A DNA stretch of 64,000 nt from Diphasiastrum complanatum (GCA_029204225.1 CM055111.1:15345443-15409442); one strand, 5' to 3'. Shown: positions 10,789 to 20,503, counted from the stretch's first letter. Program-made: numbers and translations. The notes: a model not told the origin generated them from the letters alone.

Positions 10789-11020
10789 AGACATGAGGGT
10801 CCGGGCTGAAGTGCCCTCGTCCGCATCCGACGCCCGGACCCGGACGCGTCCGACCCCCGGACGTGGGGTCGGATGCGCCCTTTTTTTTTGGGGGCTGGAC
10901 ACGTCCCGAGGACGCGTCCGGGCCCCGGACGCGTTTTTTTGGGAAAAAAAAAAAACAAAAGCACGCGAGCCCTGCGAACAGTCCACAGAACCCGAGAGCA
11001 GCGAAAGAGGGCGGAAGAGG
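10281..11020. mobile_element. GC-rich foldback / MITE-like element with nested inverted repeats
   Basis: The left end (about 10283-10350, CCGCCCTCTTCCGCCC ... TCTGCGGACTGTCCGCAGGG then poly-T) is matched by the reverse complement of the right end (about 10930-11020). The similarity continues outward through the CT/AG tracts into CACAC-rich flanks. Inside, a second inverted pair (about 10485-10512 and 10790-10818, around GGACCCTCATGTCTGA) flanks a core rich in GGACGCGTCCG-like palindromes and a (TA)n tract. No coding capacity is credible; ORFs here are dinucleotide or GC artefacts. It behaves like a non-autonomous foldback. I cannot assign a superfamily because target duplications would be hidden in the microsatellites. 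Confidence 0.7.
10735..10785. repeat. (TA)n microsatellite
   Basis: About 25 TA units lie within the core of the foldback element, next to the inner inverted repeat. A shorter TA run occurs at the mirror position, 10515-10527. Confidence 0.95.
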
Positions 11021-11046
11021 GAGAGAGAGAGAGAGAGAGAGAGTGG

Positions 11047-11101
<55 letters not shown>
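11021..11101. repeat. (AG)n microsatellite, right arm of foldback
   Basis: A nearly pure AG tract with one GTGGGG interruption (about 11042-11048). It is the complement of the CT tract at 10213-10280. Confidence 0.93.
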
Positions 11102-11103
<2 letters not shown>

Positions 11104-11212
11104 TGTTTGTGTGTGTGTGTTTGATGAGTTGTGTGTGTGAAAAGATATTGTTGATTTGTGTGCATACAGTTGTCTGTGTGTGGTGATCCGTGTGAGAGAG
11201 AGAGAGAGAGAG

Positions 11213-11371
11213 AGAGGAAGAGACAGAGAGTGTGAGGGACGGAGAGAGAGAGGATTTGTGTGTGTGCACAGTGTGTGTGTGTGAGTTTAGGATTTAGGTT
11301 TGAGGGTGCTTGGGTTTGGGGTTTAGGGTTTAGGGTGGGAGGGAGAGCTTGGATTTCCGTGCTTTTGTGTG

Positions 11372-11446
<75 letters not shown>
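11213..11446 (+). repeat. Inverted second copy of the hAT 5' leader with telomere-like GGGTTTAGGGTTTAGGG
   Basis: Read in reverse complement, this segment follows 6925-7150 almost base for base: CT tract, CA tract, AAGCACGGAAATCCAAGC, CCCTAAACCCTAAACCCC, CACTGTGCACACACACAAA and another CT tract. It points away from the first copy, so two hAT-type 5' leaders stand head to head about 4 kb apart. No transposase coding follows on the right; sequence similarity stops at 11446. Confidence 0.85.
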
Positions 11447-11449
<3 letters not shown>

Positions 11450-11996
11450 AAATCAAAACAATAATATAGAATTCAATAAACAAAGAATCTTAGCCAAACA
11501 GCATTGCTTATGTCTCGTCAGTACCCAAGCATAAGTTGTTAACTAGGTTTTGAAAGAATCTGGATTCTCTTGGGTAGACCGAGTGTTGACTAAGAAGCAA
11601 AAGACAATTAGTTAGAAGAAAGAAAAAATAATGATAAGGGACCTTGAGGCTAGTAATTATGTACGAAACAGGGGAGTCGGCCTTCAGCCCTCCCCCGGGC
11701 AAGCCGGAAAATGCGTTATTTCTCCACCTTGGACCTAGAGGCTGGAAAGAAAGCTTTCTTCGAACCTTATTTTGTGGGGATATGAATACTGCAATGCTAT
11801 CTACAATAGAGTGGTGCGTCCAATGTGTTACGGGTAGGCCAGGTTACGGGCCTGAAACACAGTCCCACATTTTCGGGGAGCACATCTATGCCAAGTCACA
11901 GACAGGTCAAAATTATTCTTGCGAAGGTACCCCACTGAGAGTTCAGACTAAGAGGAACCCCAGAAGAAAGACTAACAAAATGATTAGATTGCTTGA
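11447..11996 (-). other. 3' region of a Penelope-like repeat family
   Basis: The segment 11450-11640 resembles 44040-44230, for example around ACCCAAGCATAAGTTG / ACCAAGCATTAGTTG and GACCGAGTGTTGACTAAG / GACCTAGTGTTGACCAAA. Both segments lie next to related RT-thumb fragments on the minus strand, so this is probably the downstream part of the same element family. An ORF across 11644-12000 on the plus strand has no recognisable features and I do not credit it. Confidence 0.5.
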
Positions 11997-12353
11997 CTAG
12001 TCTACAAAAGCATCTCTACTAGTACAAAGACGAGAAAACCTGTAGAATTTAGAAGTGATCACTCCAATCTTAACAAAATCTGAAATATTTGAAGAAATAT
12101 GAGGCATGCGAATTATGTTCAAGTTACTGTATTCTGGCTGCAGCCTTCTATCAAAAATATCAACCAATAAGCCTGACCTAGCCTGGCTTATAGAAAGGTC
12201 TAAAAAATTGCACTTATCATCACTAGTTGTAGAATTAAGTTCACATGAGTCTTTAGGATAGATTCCTCTACCAAAAACATTAGGGTCTTTATATAGAAAT
12301 TGTGCACAGCCAGGAGGAGTGCTATCCTGAGGTAGGAGATGGCCGAAGGCCAT
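11997..12353 (-). pseudogene. Reverse transcriptase thumb fragment, Penelope-like
   Basis: The minus-strand ORF contains IYPKDSCELN, then CNFLDLSIS, VDIFDRRLQPEY, PHISSNI and GVITSKFYRFSRLCTSRDAF. The order FLDL ... (Y/F)DKR-like ... PHxxSNI ... YGVxTSQxxRxxRxC is what I recall from the C-terminal RT part of Penelope-like and related elements. The palm with the YADD-type box is not visible upstream, and no GIY-YIG endonuclease is visible downstream, so this is a fragment. A decayed relative lies at 44420-44560. Assignment to Penelope-like elements is moderate; another RT lineage with this thumb is possible. Confidence 0.5.
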
Positions 12354-13581
12354 GGCAGTGGTATGGGACGCTGTTAGGGTTGGAGGTCAGATCTTGCTTG
12401 TTACAAGTCACGGGCTAGGGCACGGAGGGTGGACCCGGATTAGGTCCTATGGCGGGATGGATCGTAAACGTTCGGTTTTCTATGATGAATGGCACCTGGC
12501 GGTTTAGGGTTTCGGGACTATAACAATCATGTCATTGAAATTAATGTTATTGGGCTGGGTATTGTTCGTGCATTAACAAATACACAACTCCCTCTACACC
12601 AATTTTAGTCGGTGAAGACTTAAAGTTGCAAGTAGATAGTGTGTGCATGGTCTCATAAATATGTATTTTTGTACATGTATTGTGAATTGCACCAAAGGAT
12701 GTTGGGGGGAAGAATTCTTCGAGTTGTGTGTTAAGTACTTGTGGCATGTACTCTTCCAGTGAAAATTTGTTCAAAGTACTTAATATACTCTATTTATTGT
12801 TGGGTTTGTTAATGTACTAAGACTTCTACTTCGAAGCATGGTTTGCTATGCACAATAACCTATACAACACGTGTGTTTTGTAAACACAGCCAAATTTTGG
12901 ACCATCCAAGCTATAAAGTCTTACAATTTGTAATTTTGTAGTGATAAGTAAATTTACACACTCTAATAATTCTAAGGGATGTCCTCTCATAGGGATATCA
13001 TAACAAGTCCGTGCTATGCATGATAGAGTTGGTTTGAAACTTTGTGGCTAGGCTCCATGAAGTTGAAGGTGTCATCTCTTTTTTGTTATGTCGGTCACTA
13101 TCCTAGACTTGACTTCTGCATTGGTTTTCTGACCTACTCATTGTCAACAAAGTAAAACATTACATTATATGCTATAGAAATTATACATTTCTATGATTTA
13201 TAGAAATTATAGAAACACTTGTAAAAGGATGTTTTGTTCGAATACGTGCTCTCTAGACATAATCTATAGCCAAATTAGCTCCAAACACCAAGGAAAATAT
13301 GTATAACAGATGATACCCATGTAGGAGGAGAGACCACGTGCCTCTTGTAAAGATGCTATGGTTAAGAGGATGTTAAATATAGAGTTATAGTGATTGTGAA
13401 AGTACTCATATTATCCATCTTGCTCGCAAACCATATTGGAAGGTAAGGTGAAAAAAAGCTTTTAGGTGATGCTAGTTAGACTACTTGTATTTATTGGTAT
13501 TATGCTTGTAGTATAACAATATCTTTTGTATGGCGTGTGCATGGGTGCGTGCATGTTTGATAAGTAATCCTCTTTGGACAG
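12354..13581. other. AT-rich sequence, no gene seen; probably intron of the N2227 gene
   Basis: I found no supportable ORF, exon or transposon domain. It ends in a pyrimidine-rich acceptor (CTCTTTGGACAG at 13570-13581) for the following exon. It is therefore most likely intron of the methyltransferase gene, whose earlier exons were not found in the window. Confidence 0.5.
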
Positions 13582-13650
13582 GAAATGTCAATAGAGTTAA
13601 GCCTGGAGGATGTGAAGAAAATAGCACTTCATTATGGGCTTAAACTAAAG
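13582..13650 (+). CDS. N2227-domain methyltransferase (carnosine N-methyltransferase-like), third-last exon
   Basis: This 69-nt exon is bounded by ACAG and GTACG, phase 0 at both ends, and encodes EMSIELSLEDVKKIALHYG plus LKLK. It joins in frame to exons at 13756-13809 and 27697. Together they give a C-terminus closely resembling plant and animal N2227-like/CARNMT1 proteins (SLEDVK..A.HYG..., KEK..ETTYT.N..SMMQ, NRYFAAFWTM). The animal enzyme uses S-adenosylmethionine to methylate carnosine to anserine; the substrate in plants is not known to me. The Rossmann-fold methyltransferase domain should be encoded by upstream exons that I do not see between 1 and 13581. They are either left of the window or split by the transposon block. 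It is a retained host gene: splice sites are clean and the reading frame is intact. Confidence 0.82.
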
Positions 13651-13755
13651 GTACGATAAGGCTTAAGATGATATAGTTGATCTTCTTATCCAAAGAGCGC
13701 ACTTTGCTTTATGTTAGTCTTGTTAACACTAATTGTGCTTGTCTTCCCTTTGCAG

Positions 13756-13809
13756 AAAGAGAAAATTGTCGAGACTACATATACTGCAAATATGCTATCC
13801 ATGATGCAG
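13756..13809 (+). CDS. N2227-domain methyltransferase, penultimate exon
   Basis: This 54-nt exon follows a polypyrimidine tract and TTTGCAG and ends at GTAAGC. It is phase 0 on both sides and encodes KEKIVETTYTANMLSMMQ. The motif ETTYT.N..SMMQ is characteristic of the C-terminal end of the N2227/CARNMT1 family. The next exon is 13.9 kb downstream. Confidence 0.82.
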
Positions 13810-14600
13810 GTAAGCTTAAAATTTATTACCAAGTACAAACTCGGTCTGATTTGATGTTTGGCATAGAGAGGTGTGAAGGTCTTGTTGTGAAAGCAGTAGA
13901 TTAGATAAAACGCATGTTCCAAGGGAAATTGAAATAAGCTTAATATTTGACCTAAGGAAATTAGATTTATCATGTAGAACATAGCTAGCAAAGGTCTTAT
14001 TCACACAGTTGCTATTGCTAGTTTTGATATTGACACTTAAGTAAGCTGTGATAATTGATGGAGCATGAGGTCAATGGATATAATAAAGATGGTGCAATAT
14101 ATACAAACTTCAAACTTGCTCCTTGAAGATTCAATTATTTTTACAGATATGCTTCTATTAGTGCCACAAGCCTAATCAAAGGTTCCACCATCTTAAAGAC
14201 AATGACCATCACTTGACATGCAAATGTGGAATAATACTCTTAGGATCTAAGATAGTGAAAGTGAATTTGAAAGTTTAAAGAACATGTACATAGCATAGAA
14301 GAGTGCTACATATTTCATGCAAATAGAAAACAATCACATCACACAACATAAAGGGGCCAAGACGCCTCCCACTTTTCCTTTTTCCTCTCCACCTTAGAAA
14401 ATTTGTATTGATCCAAATCAATCACTAGTCAATTGCTAGTCACATTAAATCCACAAGGATCATTGCTCAAGCCACCAACTTGCTCTTAATGCCAATGAAA
14501 ATGATGGACACAATGCATCTTGAGCTATGCATCTTTATAATAGAAGCCAACACATGATCTGTTCAAAGCGTAAGGGTTATTTGGCCTGCAATGAAACAAA

Positions 14601-14656
<56 letters not shown>

Positions 14657-14860
14657 AAACCTTCAACTACTACACAAAACTGTGCAAATTAGCATTGTGA
14701 GGAAGACAGGTGTCAAAGCTGATGTCAGTTGTTATCTTCGCTTTCACCACATCTCGTGACTCTATTAACAACATGATTCCAAGCTTGATTTCTAGCAATA
14801 GGCCAAACTTTGATGTTACCGTATCAAGGCATACGCCATGTTGATCAGTTTATGGAATAT
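13810..14860. other. Start of the 13.9 kb intron; (GA)n tract, nothing else recognised
   Basis: Intron sequence with a GA microsatellite at 14605-14654. I see no transposon protein motif until gag similarity begins at 14863. Confidence 0.5.
14605..14654. repeat. (GA)n microsatellite
   Basis: About 25 uninterrupted GA units within the methyltransferase intron. Confidence 0.95.
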
Positions 14861-14862
14861 GA

Positions 14863-15350
14863 ATGTGTAACAATTCTTACTTTCCTAAGAATTGGGAAGA
14901 CTTTTATAGGGCCTTTAAGGCGGCCTTCCTTCCCATTTTAGATGACTTTGAATTTTATCGTCAGTATGCAACGATACATATGGGGAACCGGCCCCTAGAT
15001 CAATATTTACAAGAATTTCAAGAGGTTTACTCTCGTTTTGCAACTAGAATAGACCCTCTTTTAGTAAAGTTGCATTTTATTCTTGGGTTGCCAAGAGATT
15101 ATTAGCTAGAGGTTAGGAGGAACCAGCTTCTCACCCTCGAGGATGTTGGTCTCTTTGCCAGGATATACGATGATACTCGTATAGTGGCCAAGGCTGAGTC
15201 TAGTGTCTTGCCCGATGTAAAGGGTAAGAAGCCTTTCTTTCCAAAGAATTATGAAAGCCAGAAGCGACAATCTATGCTTCAATTGCATGGAACTAGGTCA
15301 TGTCGCGAAGAAATGTCCGAAGAAGAGGAAGGCTAAAGGTGCGTCTTTTA
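14863..15350 (+). pseudogene. Chromovirus gag with zinc knuckle
   Basis: The translation from 14863 (YFPKNWEDFYRAFKAAFLP, then MGNRPLDQYLQEFQEVYSRF) matches the retrotransposon gag capsid region, which packages element RNA. A TAG at 15106-15108 interrupts it. A little further on, in another frame, a perfect C-X2-C-X4-H-X4-C knuckle appears ([14 protein letters not shown], about 15272-15313) followed by a basic stretch. At least one stop and one frameshift make it non-functional. Confidence 0.8.
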
Positions 15351-15383
15351 AGACGCCAGGTAACTTTAGCATACCTTGTGCTT

Positions 15384-16123
15384 TTTATTAACGCTAATTT
15401 GTTGCAGAAGCTAAAGGTGGAAACAAGGCAAAGTGACCATCGTTATATAGTGAAGCTGGCAACTGGAGCGGAAAGCCAAGTTTGGGACCAGATAGTCCCA
15501 CATCTACCGATTCAAATACAAGCCTATAATGATAAATTAGACTTTCATATTATGAATCTAGATAGGGTAGATGTAATACTTGGTAAGGAGTGGTTCTATG
15601 AGAGGAACGAGTCAATGAAGAAAAACTATGTAACATACAGTTTGTCGTTCTTGCATAACGGCTCACTCATAGAATTGAATGGAAATGTTGATATTTCTTC
15701 TCCATATATGCTTTTTGCTCTAGAAACTATTAAATGTATGGATGTTGTGGATTGTAATTCTTACTTATGTTGGTTGAAAGATTTTACTTATCATGAAGAA
15801 TGTAGTTTTCAATTTTACAATCTCCAAATGGAGTTAATGTCTAATAACCTAAAGCAGGAAAATTCACCAGAGGGTGAAATCTTGATGGGCCATATTAGAC
15901 CTAGTAAATCCCCTTGGGGGGCACCTGTGCTCCTAGTTGATAAAAAAGACGAAGGTACTCGTCTTTGTGTGGATTTAAAAAAATTAATTAAGTTAACGAT
16001 TAAAAATCGTTATCCTTTGCCACGAATGGATGAACTGGTTGATCGATTACATGGTGCAAAGTACTTCACCAAAATCGATTTGAGATCAGGGTATCATCAG
16101 ATTTGTATAGAGACTGAGGATCC
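15384..16123 (+). pseudogene. Chromovirus protease C-terminal half and RT N-terminal part
   Basis: The first part ([20 protein letters not shown] ... [20 protein letters not shown]) matches the retropepsin half after the catalytic DSG box, which is absent. RT then begins with [40 protein letters not shown] and [13 protein letters not shown] (RT motifs 1-2, first catalytic Asp of the palm in KIDL). The frame runs to about 16123 (IETEDP), where homology jumps to the opposite strand. Confidence 0.82.
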
Positions 16124-17900
16124 GACTGTCTTCTGGAAACATATGCACAAAGCATGTCTTCCATAGACTGGTTCGTCCTCTCTGACCGACCATTCGATTC
16201 AGGATGATCTGAAGACCCTAGACTTAATGTGGTCTCTAATTTCTCAAAGACCGCTTGCCAGAATTTGCTAGTGAACTTAGGATCTCGATCACTAACAATG
16301 TCATTCGGCAAACCAAACAACCTGAACAACTTTTCAACAAAAAGCTGAGCAAGTTCAGAAGCTTTGACAATTTGCTTGTTGGAATAAATTGCGCCATTTT
16401 GATTAATCTGTCAACTATTACCCAAATAGCATCGTTTTCTTCCCCGCCCGAGGTAGCCCAACCACAAAGTCCATGGAAATACTTTCCCACTTTCTTTCGG
16501 AAATTTCCAACGACATTAATAAGCCAACTGCCTTAAGTGACATTGTCCACATTTGCAAACATATGCCTCCACTTGACTTCTTAAGTTTGGCCAATAAAAG
16601 TTCCTTTTTATTAAGTCAAGTGTTCTCTGTGAGCCAAGTTGCCATGCACACGGGCTGTCATGACATTCATGCAAGATTTGGGCCCTTATATCATCATTTT
16701 CTGGCACACAAACTTTTCCATTCTGGAAGAGCAGCCCATTCCCAATGGAATAGTCTCTTAATATCTTGTCCTGAGGAGAAATCTTGGAATCCTGCATTCC
16801 AAGCTCATCACTAGATCTAAAAGAACCTGCCAAGACGTCTAGCCAAATACGACCGAAGTACCTATCGGTCTTACACAAATCTCTTAAGGACAGATATAAC
16901 TCAGATTGAATCTTAGAAAAGCTTCATTGATTAACCTCTCCAATCCGGCTTAAGGCATCCGCAACACTATTAGAAGTACCCTTCCGGTACTCAATGTCAT
17001 AATGAAATTCTTGGAGCATTTCTGACCATCTGGCCTTACGACCGCTATGGTCGACTGCATCGTTAATATACTTTAACGCTTGATGGTCAGTAACTATGGT
17101 AAACTGGGAGCTATACAAATAATGTCTTCACACTTTTAGGGCATGAATAACAGCAAAAAGCTCCTTGTCGTAGGTGGAATACCGCCTGTGAGCAGGATCT
17201 ATCTTCTTGCTTTCAAAAGCAATCGGCCTACCATCCTAATATAAAACTGAACCTATAGCATAGTCACTGGCATCCGTCTCAAGTACATACGGATTGTTAG
17301 GATCCACTATGTGTAGAATAGGTGATGTAGTTACACAATATTTGAGGTTCTCAAAACTCTGATTCATCTCTTCAATCCAAGTAACCGAAGGACTGAATTT
17401 ACTGTGTCGGCTCGTTCTTTTAGCCCCTTTGAGGACATTTGTCAAGGCCAATGCAATTAATGCATAACGCAAGATAAATCTATGAAAAGACCCCGTAAAG
17501 CCCAAAGAGGACTTAAACTCCTGGATGGTTTTAGGGATAGGCTATTCATGAACTTGTCGGACTTCATTTGGGTCAATTTCCAACCCATGGTCCGATGTAA
17601 CGTGACCAAGATAAAGCAGACTCTTCTGGAAGAAAACACATTTGGATTCTTTGACAAAAAGCTTCTCCTGCCTAAGTAACTTTAAAACAGTCCTGAGATG
17701 CTCTTCATGCTCCTCCACAGTCTTACTATAGATGAGAATATCATCTAGGTAAACTATGACGAACTTTCCCAGATGTGGATGAAGAAGATCGTTCATCATC
17801 TGCTGGAAAGTTGTTGGAGCATTTGTCAAACCAAATGGTAAGACCAGAAACTCATAATGGCCATATCTAGTTCTAAACTCGCTTTTTTCAAGAAAGGTAC
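16120..17900 (-). pseudogene. Inverted pol segment: RT palm, RNase H, integrase core
   Basis: On the minus strand, from high to low coordinate: RT continuation EFRTRYGHYEFLVLPFGLTN (about 17885-17826) with VYLDDILIYSK (catalytic YLDD, about 17765-17725); RNase H ETDASDYAIGSVLY (about 17283-17240) and TDHQALKYIN ... VADALSRIG (17090-16935); the integrase HHCC finger region (QILHECHDSPCAWQLG, CKCGQCH); and the integrase core with IWVIVDRLIKMAQFI, DRDPKFTSKFW and HPESNGRSERTN (DDE residues). Several frameshifts break it into five ORFs. It ends at MEDMLCAYV near 16135, exactly where the plus-strand RT stops. Confidence 0.85.
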
Positions 17901-18576
17901 CCTCCAATGATTGAATTTGCGTATAATAGCCAAAGCATTCAGCGACGACTTTTACTCCATTTTTTGTGATGTATGGTTTCCAACCAAAGGCTCCCATTTC
18001 TGTTGGCCTCAAAAGCTTAAAGGTTAAAGCAGCAGTAGATTTCCTGCATGATATGCAAGAAATGTTGCCTGTTGCTCGCGATAACATAAAAACGACTCAA
18101 GGTAGAGCCCAATTTTACGCTAATCAAAAGCGACAACCAAGGGTCTATGAGGAGGGAGCACGGGTATATCTTAGAATCCCAAAAGACTCTAAGGTATCAA
18201 AGACTGGAAAATGTCCTAAGTTATCTCCTCGTTATGCTGGGCCATTCCGTATAGTAAGGAAACTCCATCAGGATTCGGAATGCCTATCAACTAGAACTTC
18301 CTCAAGGTGTTAAGGTTCATCTAGTTTTTCACATTAGTCATTAAAGGAACTGGTGGAAAGGATGACTTGATTCTTCAGGAGGACATAGTTCAGCTTGAGG
18401 ACCTGACATCCTTTGTACCTACGGAACCACAGGCCATTGTTGATGTACGTCAACATGGGCTCAGAAACCGGCAGGTAACTCAGTACTTGGTTCGTTGGAA
18501 AGGAAGCTCCAAAGACGATGATACTTGGGAAAAGTCACGTGACCTTAGACTGAGGTTCCTAGATTTTCTTCCTTAG
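17896..18576 (+). pseudogene. Chromovirus integrase C-terminal domain and chromodomain
   Basis: From about 17903 the plus strand reads PMIEFAYNSQ, then after a 1-nt shift TPFFVMYGFQPKAPISVGL, which continues the integrase that stops in the inverted segment. It goes on through VKAAVDFLHDMQEML, VYEEGARVYLRIPKDSK and YAGPFRIVRKL. A second ORF (18367-18576) is a chromodomain: IVDVRQHGLRNRQVTQYLVR, then WKGSSKDDDTWEKSRDL. In chromoviruses the chromodomain guides integration to particular chromatin. A frameshift near 18270 separates the two parts. Confidence 0.85.
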
Positions 18577-18820
18577 ATAAGGAATCTTTTAAGGAGAAGG
18601 GAATTGCAAGGACCCAACTCCCTTGGGTCCCAAACCTTAACTTGAGATTGGACGATGACTGGTGGGCTTGTTGACTTGACCGATGACTCGTGAACCTACA
18701 TGGTTTCCACTTGTCGTGATCTAGGACGTGCGCATCGCTTGGAGTCTCCCACCTTGGAGGTATACAAGGGGAGGAGGACTCAATTGCCATCCATTCTATC
18801 TACCTTGGAGGAGGTGGATG

Positions 18821-19617
18821 TGTTGGATTATTCTCCTTCTTACCAATCGACTAATCGGTTTTAATCTTCATCCATTGTTTATCCAGTTCTGTGGATTTTC
18901 TCGTGTTTTTACACAGTCTGCAGAAATACACGGAGTTGACAACAGTGTCACCTTTTTCGCCTGTCAGGAATCCCGTTGAAAAATGCAGTGTCGCCTTTTT
19001 CGCATTTTTTGCCTGACAGAAATCTCGTGTAAAATCACAGTGTCGCATTTTTCGCTTTTTCCAAAGGGCCTCAAATGTTAAGGAAATGACTCTGGCAAAG
19101 CGTAGGGCAACCCTAAATGAGATTTAAGGGCACTTTCGCCTTTTTTCGCTTTTTTCGCGAAAAACCCGACAGTGTCGCCTGTGGCTGTTTTAGTTCATTT
19201 CATTTATGCAGACAGAACGTTTACAGCCAATTTCACTGCTTATCAGCAATCAATGACAAGGACCGGATGGATGCCAGCGGATCACCAACCAACTGGCGAT
19301 CGCAATTCACGACCTAATTTCTTGGTATAAATAGTTGTTCATCTTCATACAGTATTATTATCAAAGTATCAGATTATCAAATCAGAAGTTATCAGCAAGC
19401 ATTTGAATAGTTAGCTCTCTCTCTCAAGCCTGCGAGCTTGAACACTCCTGAGCATTCTAGCTCACTTCTTAGAGTTGTTTTAGAGATTGCTATTGCGCTA
19501 CTACTTATCAGCATTGCGCATTGATTCAGACTTTCATTTTAGCCGCTCAGAGATAGCATAGAGTAAGTGCCATCGCTTTATCAGCCAACCCTAGATTTCA
19601 TTCTAGGAGTAAGCACA
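18821..19617 (+). repeat. Ty1/copia 5' LTR
   Basis: It starts TGTTGGATTATTCTCC and ends TAAGCACA. It is a near copy of 19804-20503. A TATA-like TATAAATAG (about 19326) precedes sequence that would hold the R region. The central part is rich in repeated TTTTTCGC / CGCCTTTTTCGC units. Length is 797 bp. Confidence 0.85.
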
Positions 19618-19803
19618 TTGAACTGAAGTATCATTTCGTTAGAAGCAAAGTTCTCAACGAAGAGGTCAAATTGCAGTACTGTAGAACACAAGATATGACA
19701 GCAGATGTTTTTACCAAAGCATTAACTTTGGAGTCACACAGAAGATTCTGTGTAGAACTAAGTTTGAAGGTCAAGGCATTCAAGGATTCAGATTAAGGGG
19801 GAG
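19618..19803 (+). pseudogene. Copia RNase H C-terminal tail, only surviving internal part
   Basis: About 58 uninterrupted codons read ELKYHFVRSKVLNEEVKLQY, then CRTQDMTADVFTKAL and RRFCVELSL, the C-terminal signature of copia pol (RYHFIRE..., DMTADIFTKAL). A polypurine tract ATTAAGGGGGA (19793-19803) precedes the 3' LTR. The upstream 4 kb or more of gag-pol and the primer-binding site are missing; the 5' LTR is joined directly to this tail. Confidence 0.85.
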
Positions 19804-20503
19804 TGTTAGATTATTCTCCTTCTTACCAATCGACTAATCGGTTTTAAGCTTCATCCATTGTTTATCCAGTTCTACGGATTTTTCCGTGTTTTTACACAGT
19901 CTGCAGATTTACAAGTGTTTTTACACAGTCTGGAGAAATACACGAAGTTGACAACAGTGTCGCCTTTTTTGCCTGTCAGGAATCCTGTTGAAAAATGCAG
20001 TGTCGCCTTTTTCGCATTTTTCGCCTGACAGAAATCTCGTGTAAAATCACAGTGTCGCATTTTTCGCTTTTTCCAAAGAGCCTTAAATGTTAAGGAAATG
20101 ACTCTGGCAAAGCGTAGAGATTTAAGGGCACCTTCGCCTTTTTCGCTTTTTTTTCGCGAAAAACCCGACAGTGTCGCCTGTGGCTATTTTAGTTCATTTC
20201 TAGAGAGCTACAATTTTGGTTCATTTATGCAGACAAAACGTACGGCCAATTTCACCGCTTATCAGCAATCAATGACAAGGACCGGATGGATGCCAGCGGA
20301 TCACCAGCCAACTGGTGATCGCAATTCACGACCTAATTTCTTAGTATAAATAGTTGTTCATATTCATACAGTATTATTATCAAATTATCAGATTATCAAA
20401 TTAGAAGTTATCAGCAAGCATTTGAATAGTTAGCTCTCTCTCGCAAGCCTACAAGCTTGAACACTCCTGAGCATTCTAGCTCACTTCTTAGAGTTGTTTT
20501 AGA
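19804..20503 (+). repeat. Ty1/copia 3' LTR, truncated at its end
   Basis: Homologous to 18821-19617 up to GAGTTGTTTTAGA (about 20503), after which similarity stops about 110 bp short. It differs from the 5' LTR by a duplicated ACACAGTCTG segment near 19898-19932, a 16-bp deletion and a 19-bp insertion. The LTRs have therefore diverged for some time. Confidence 0.83.

Larger units (their letters stand above)
14863..18820 (+). mobile_element. Ty3/gypsy chromovirus with an inverted central segment
   Basis: Outer parts read on the plus strand (gag, protease half, RT start, integrase end, chromodomain). The central part 16120-17900 reads on the minus strand (RT remainder, RNase H, integrase core). 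A purine-rich tract (AAGGAGAAGGGAAT, about 18589-18602) follows the chromodomain, and LTR-like sequence may run from there to 18820, where a copia LTR begins. No 5' LTR or primer-binding site is seen. The element lies in the 13.9 kb intron in the gene's orientation. Confidence 0.85.

Noticed and set aside
10504-11269. Several ORFs of 80-160 codons on both strands
   Set aside because: They consist of translated dinucleotide repeats and GC palindromes; no protein motif or codon pattern supports them.
11510-11560. Possible hammerhead ribozyme (minus strand ...TACTGACGAGACATAAG...)
   Set aside because: CTGACGA is present between CTTATG/CATAAG arms and recurs as TTGATGA at 44 kb, but the required GAAA box and third stem are not found.
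11644-12000. 118-codon plus-strand ORF
   Set aside because: Lies antisense to and beside the Penelope-like repeat; no motif, and the equivalent region at 44 kb is not open.
13677-13904. 75-codon ORF overlapping the methyltransferase exon
   Set aside because: It is in a different frame from the conserved ETTYT exon and has no similarity of its own.
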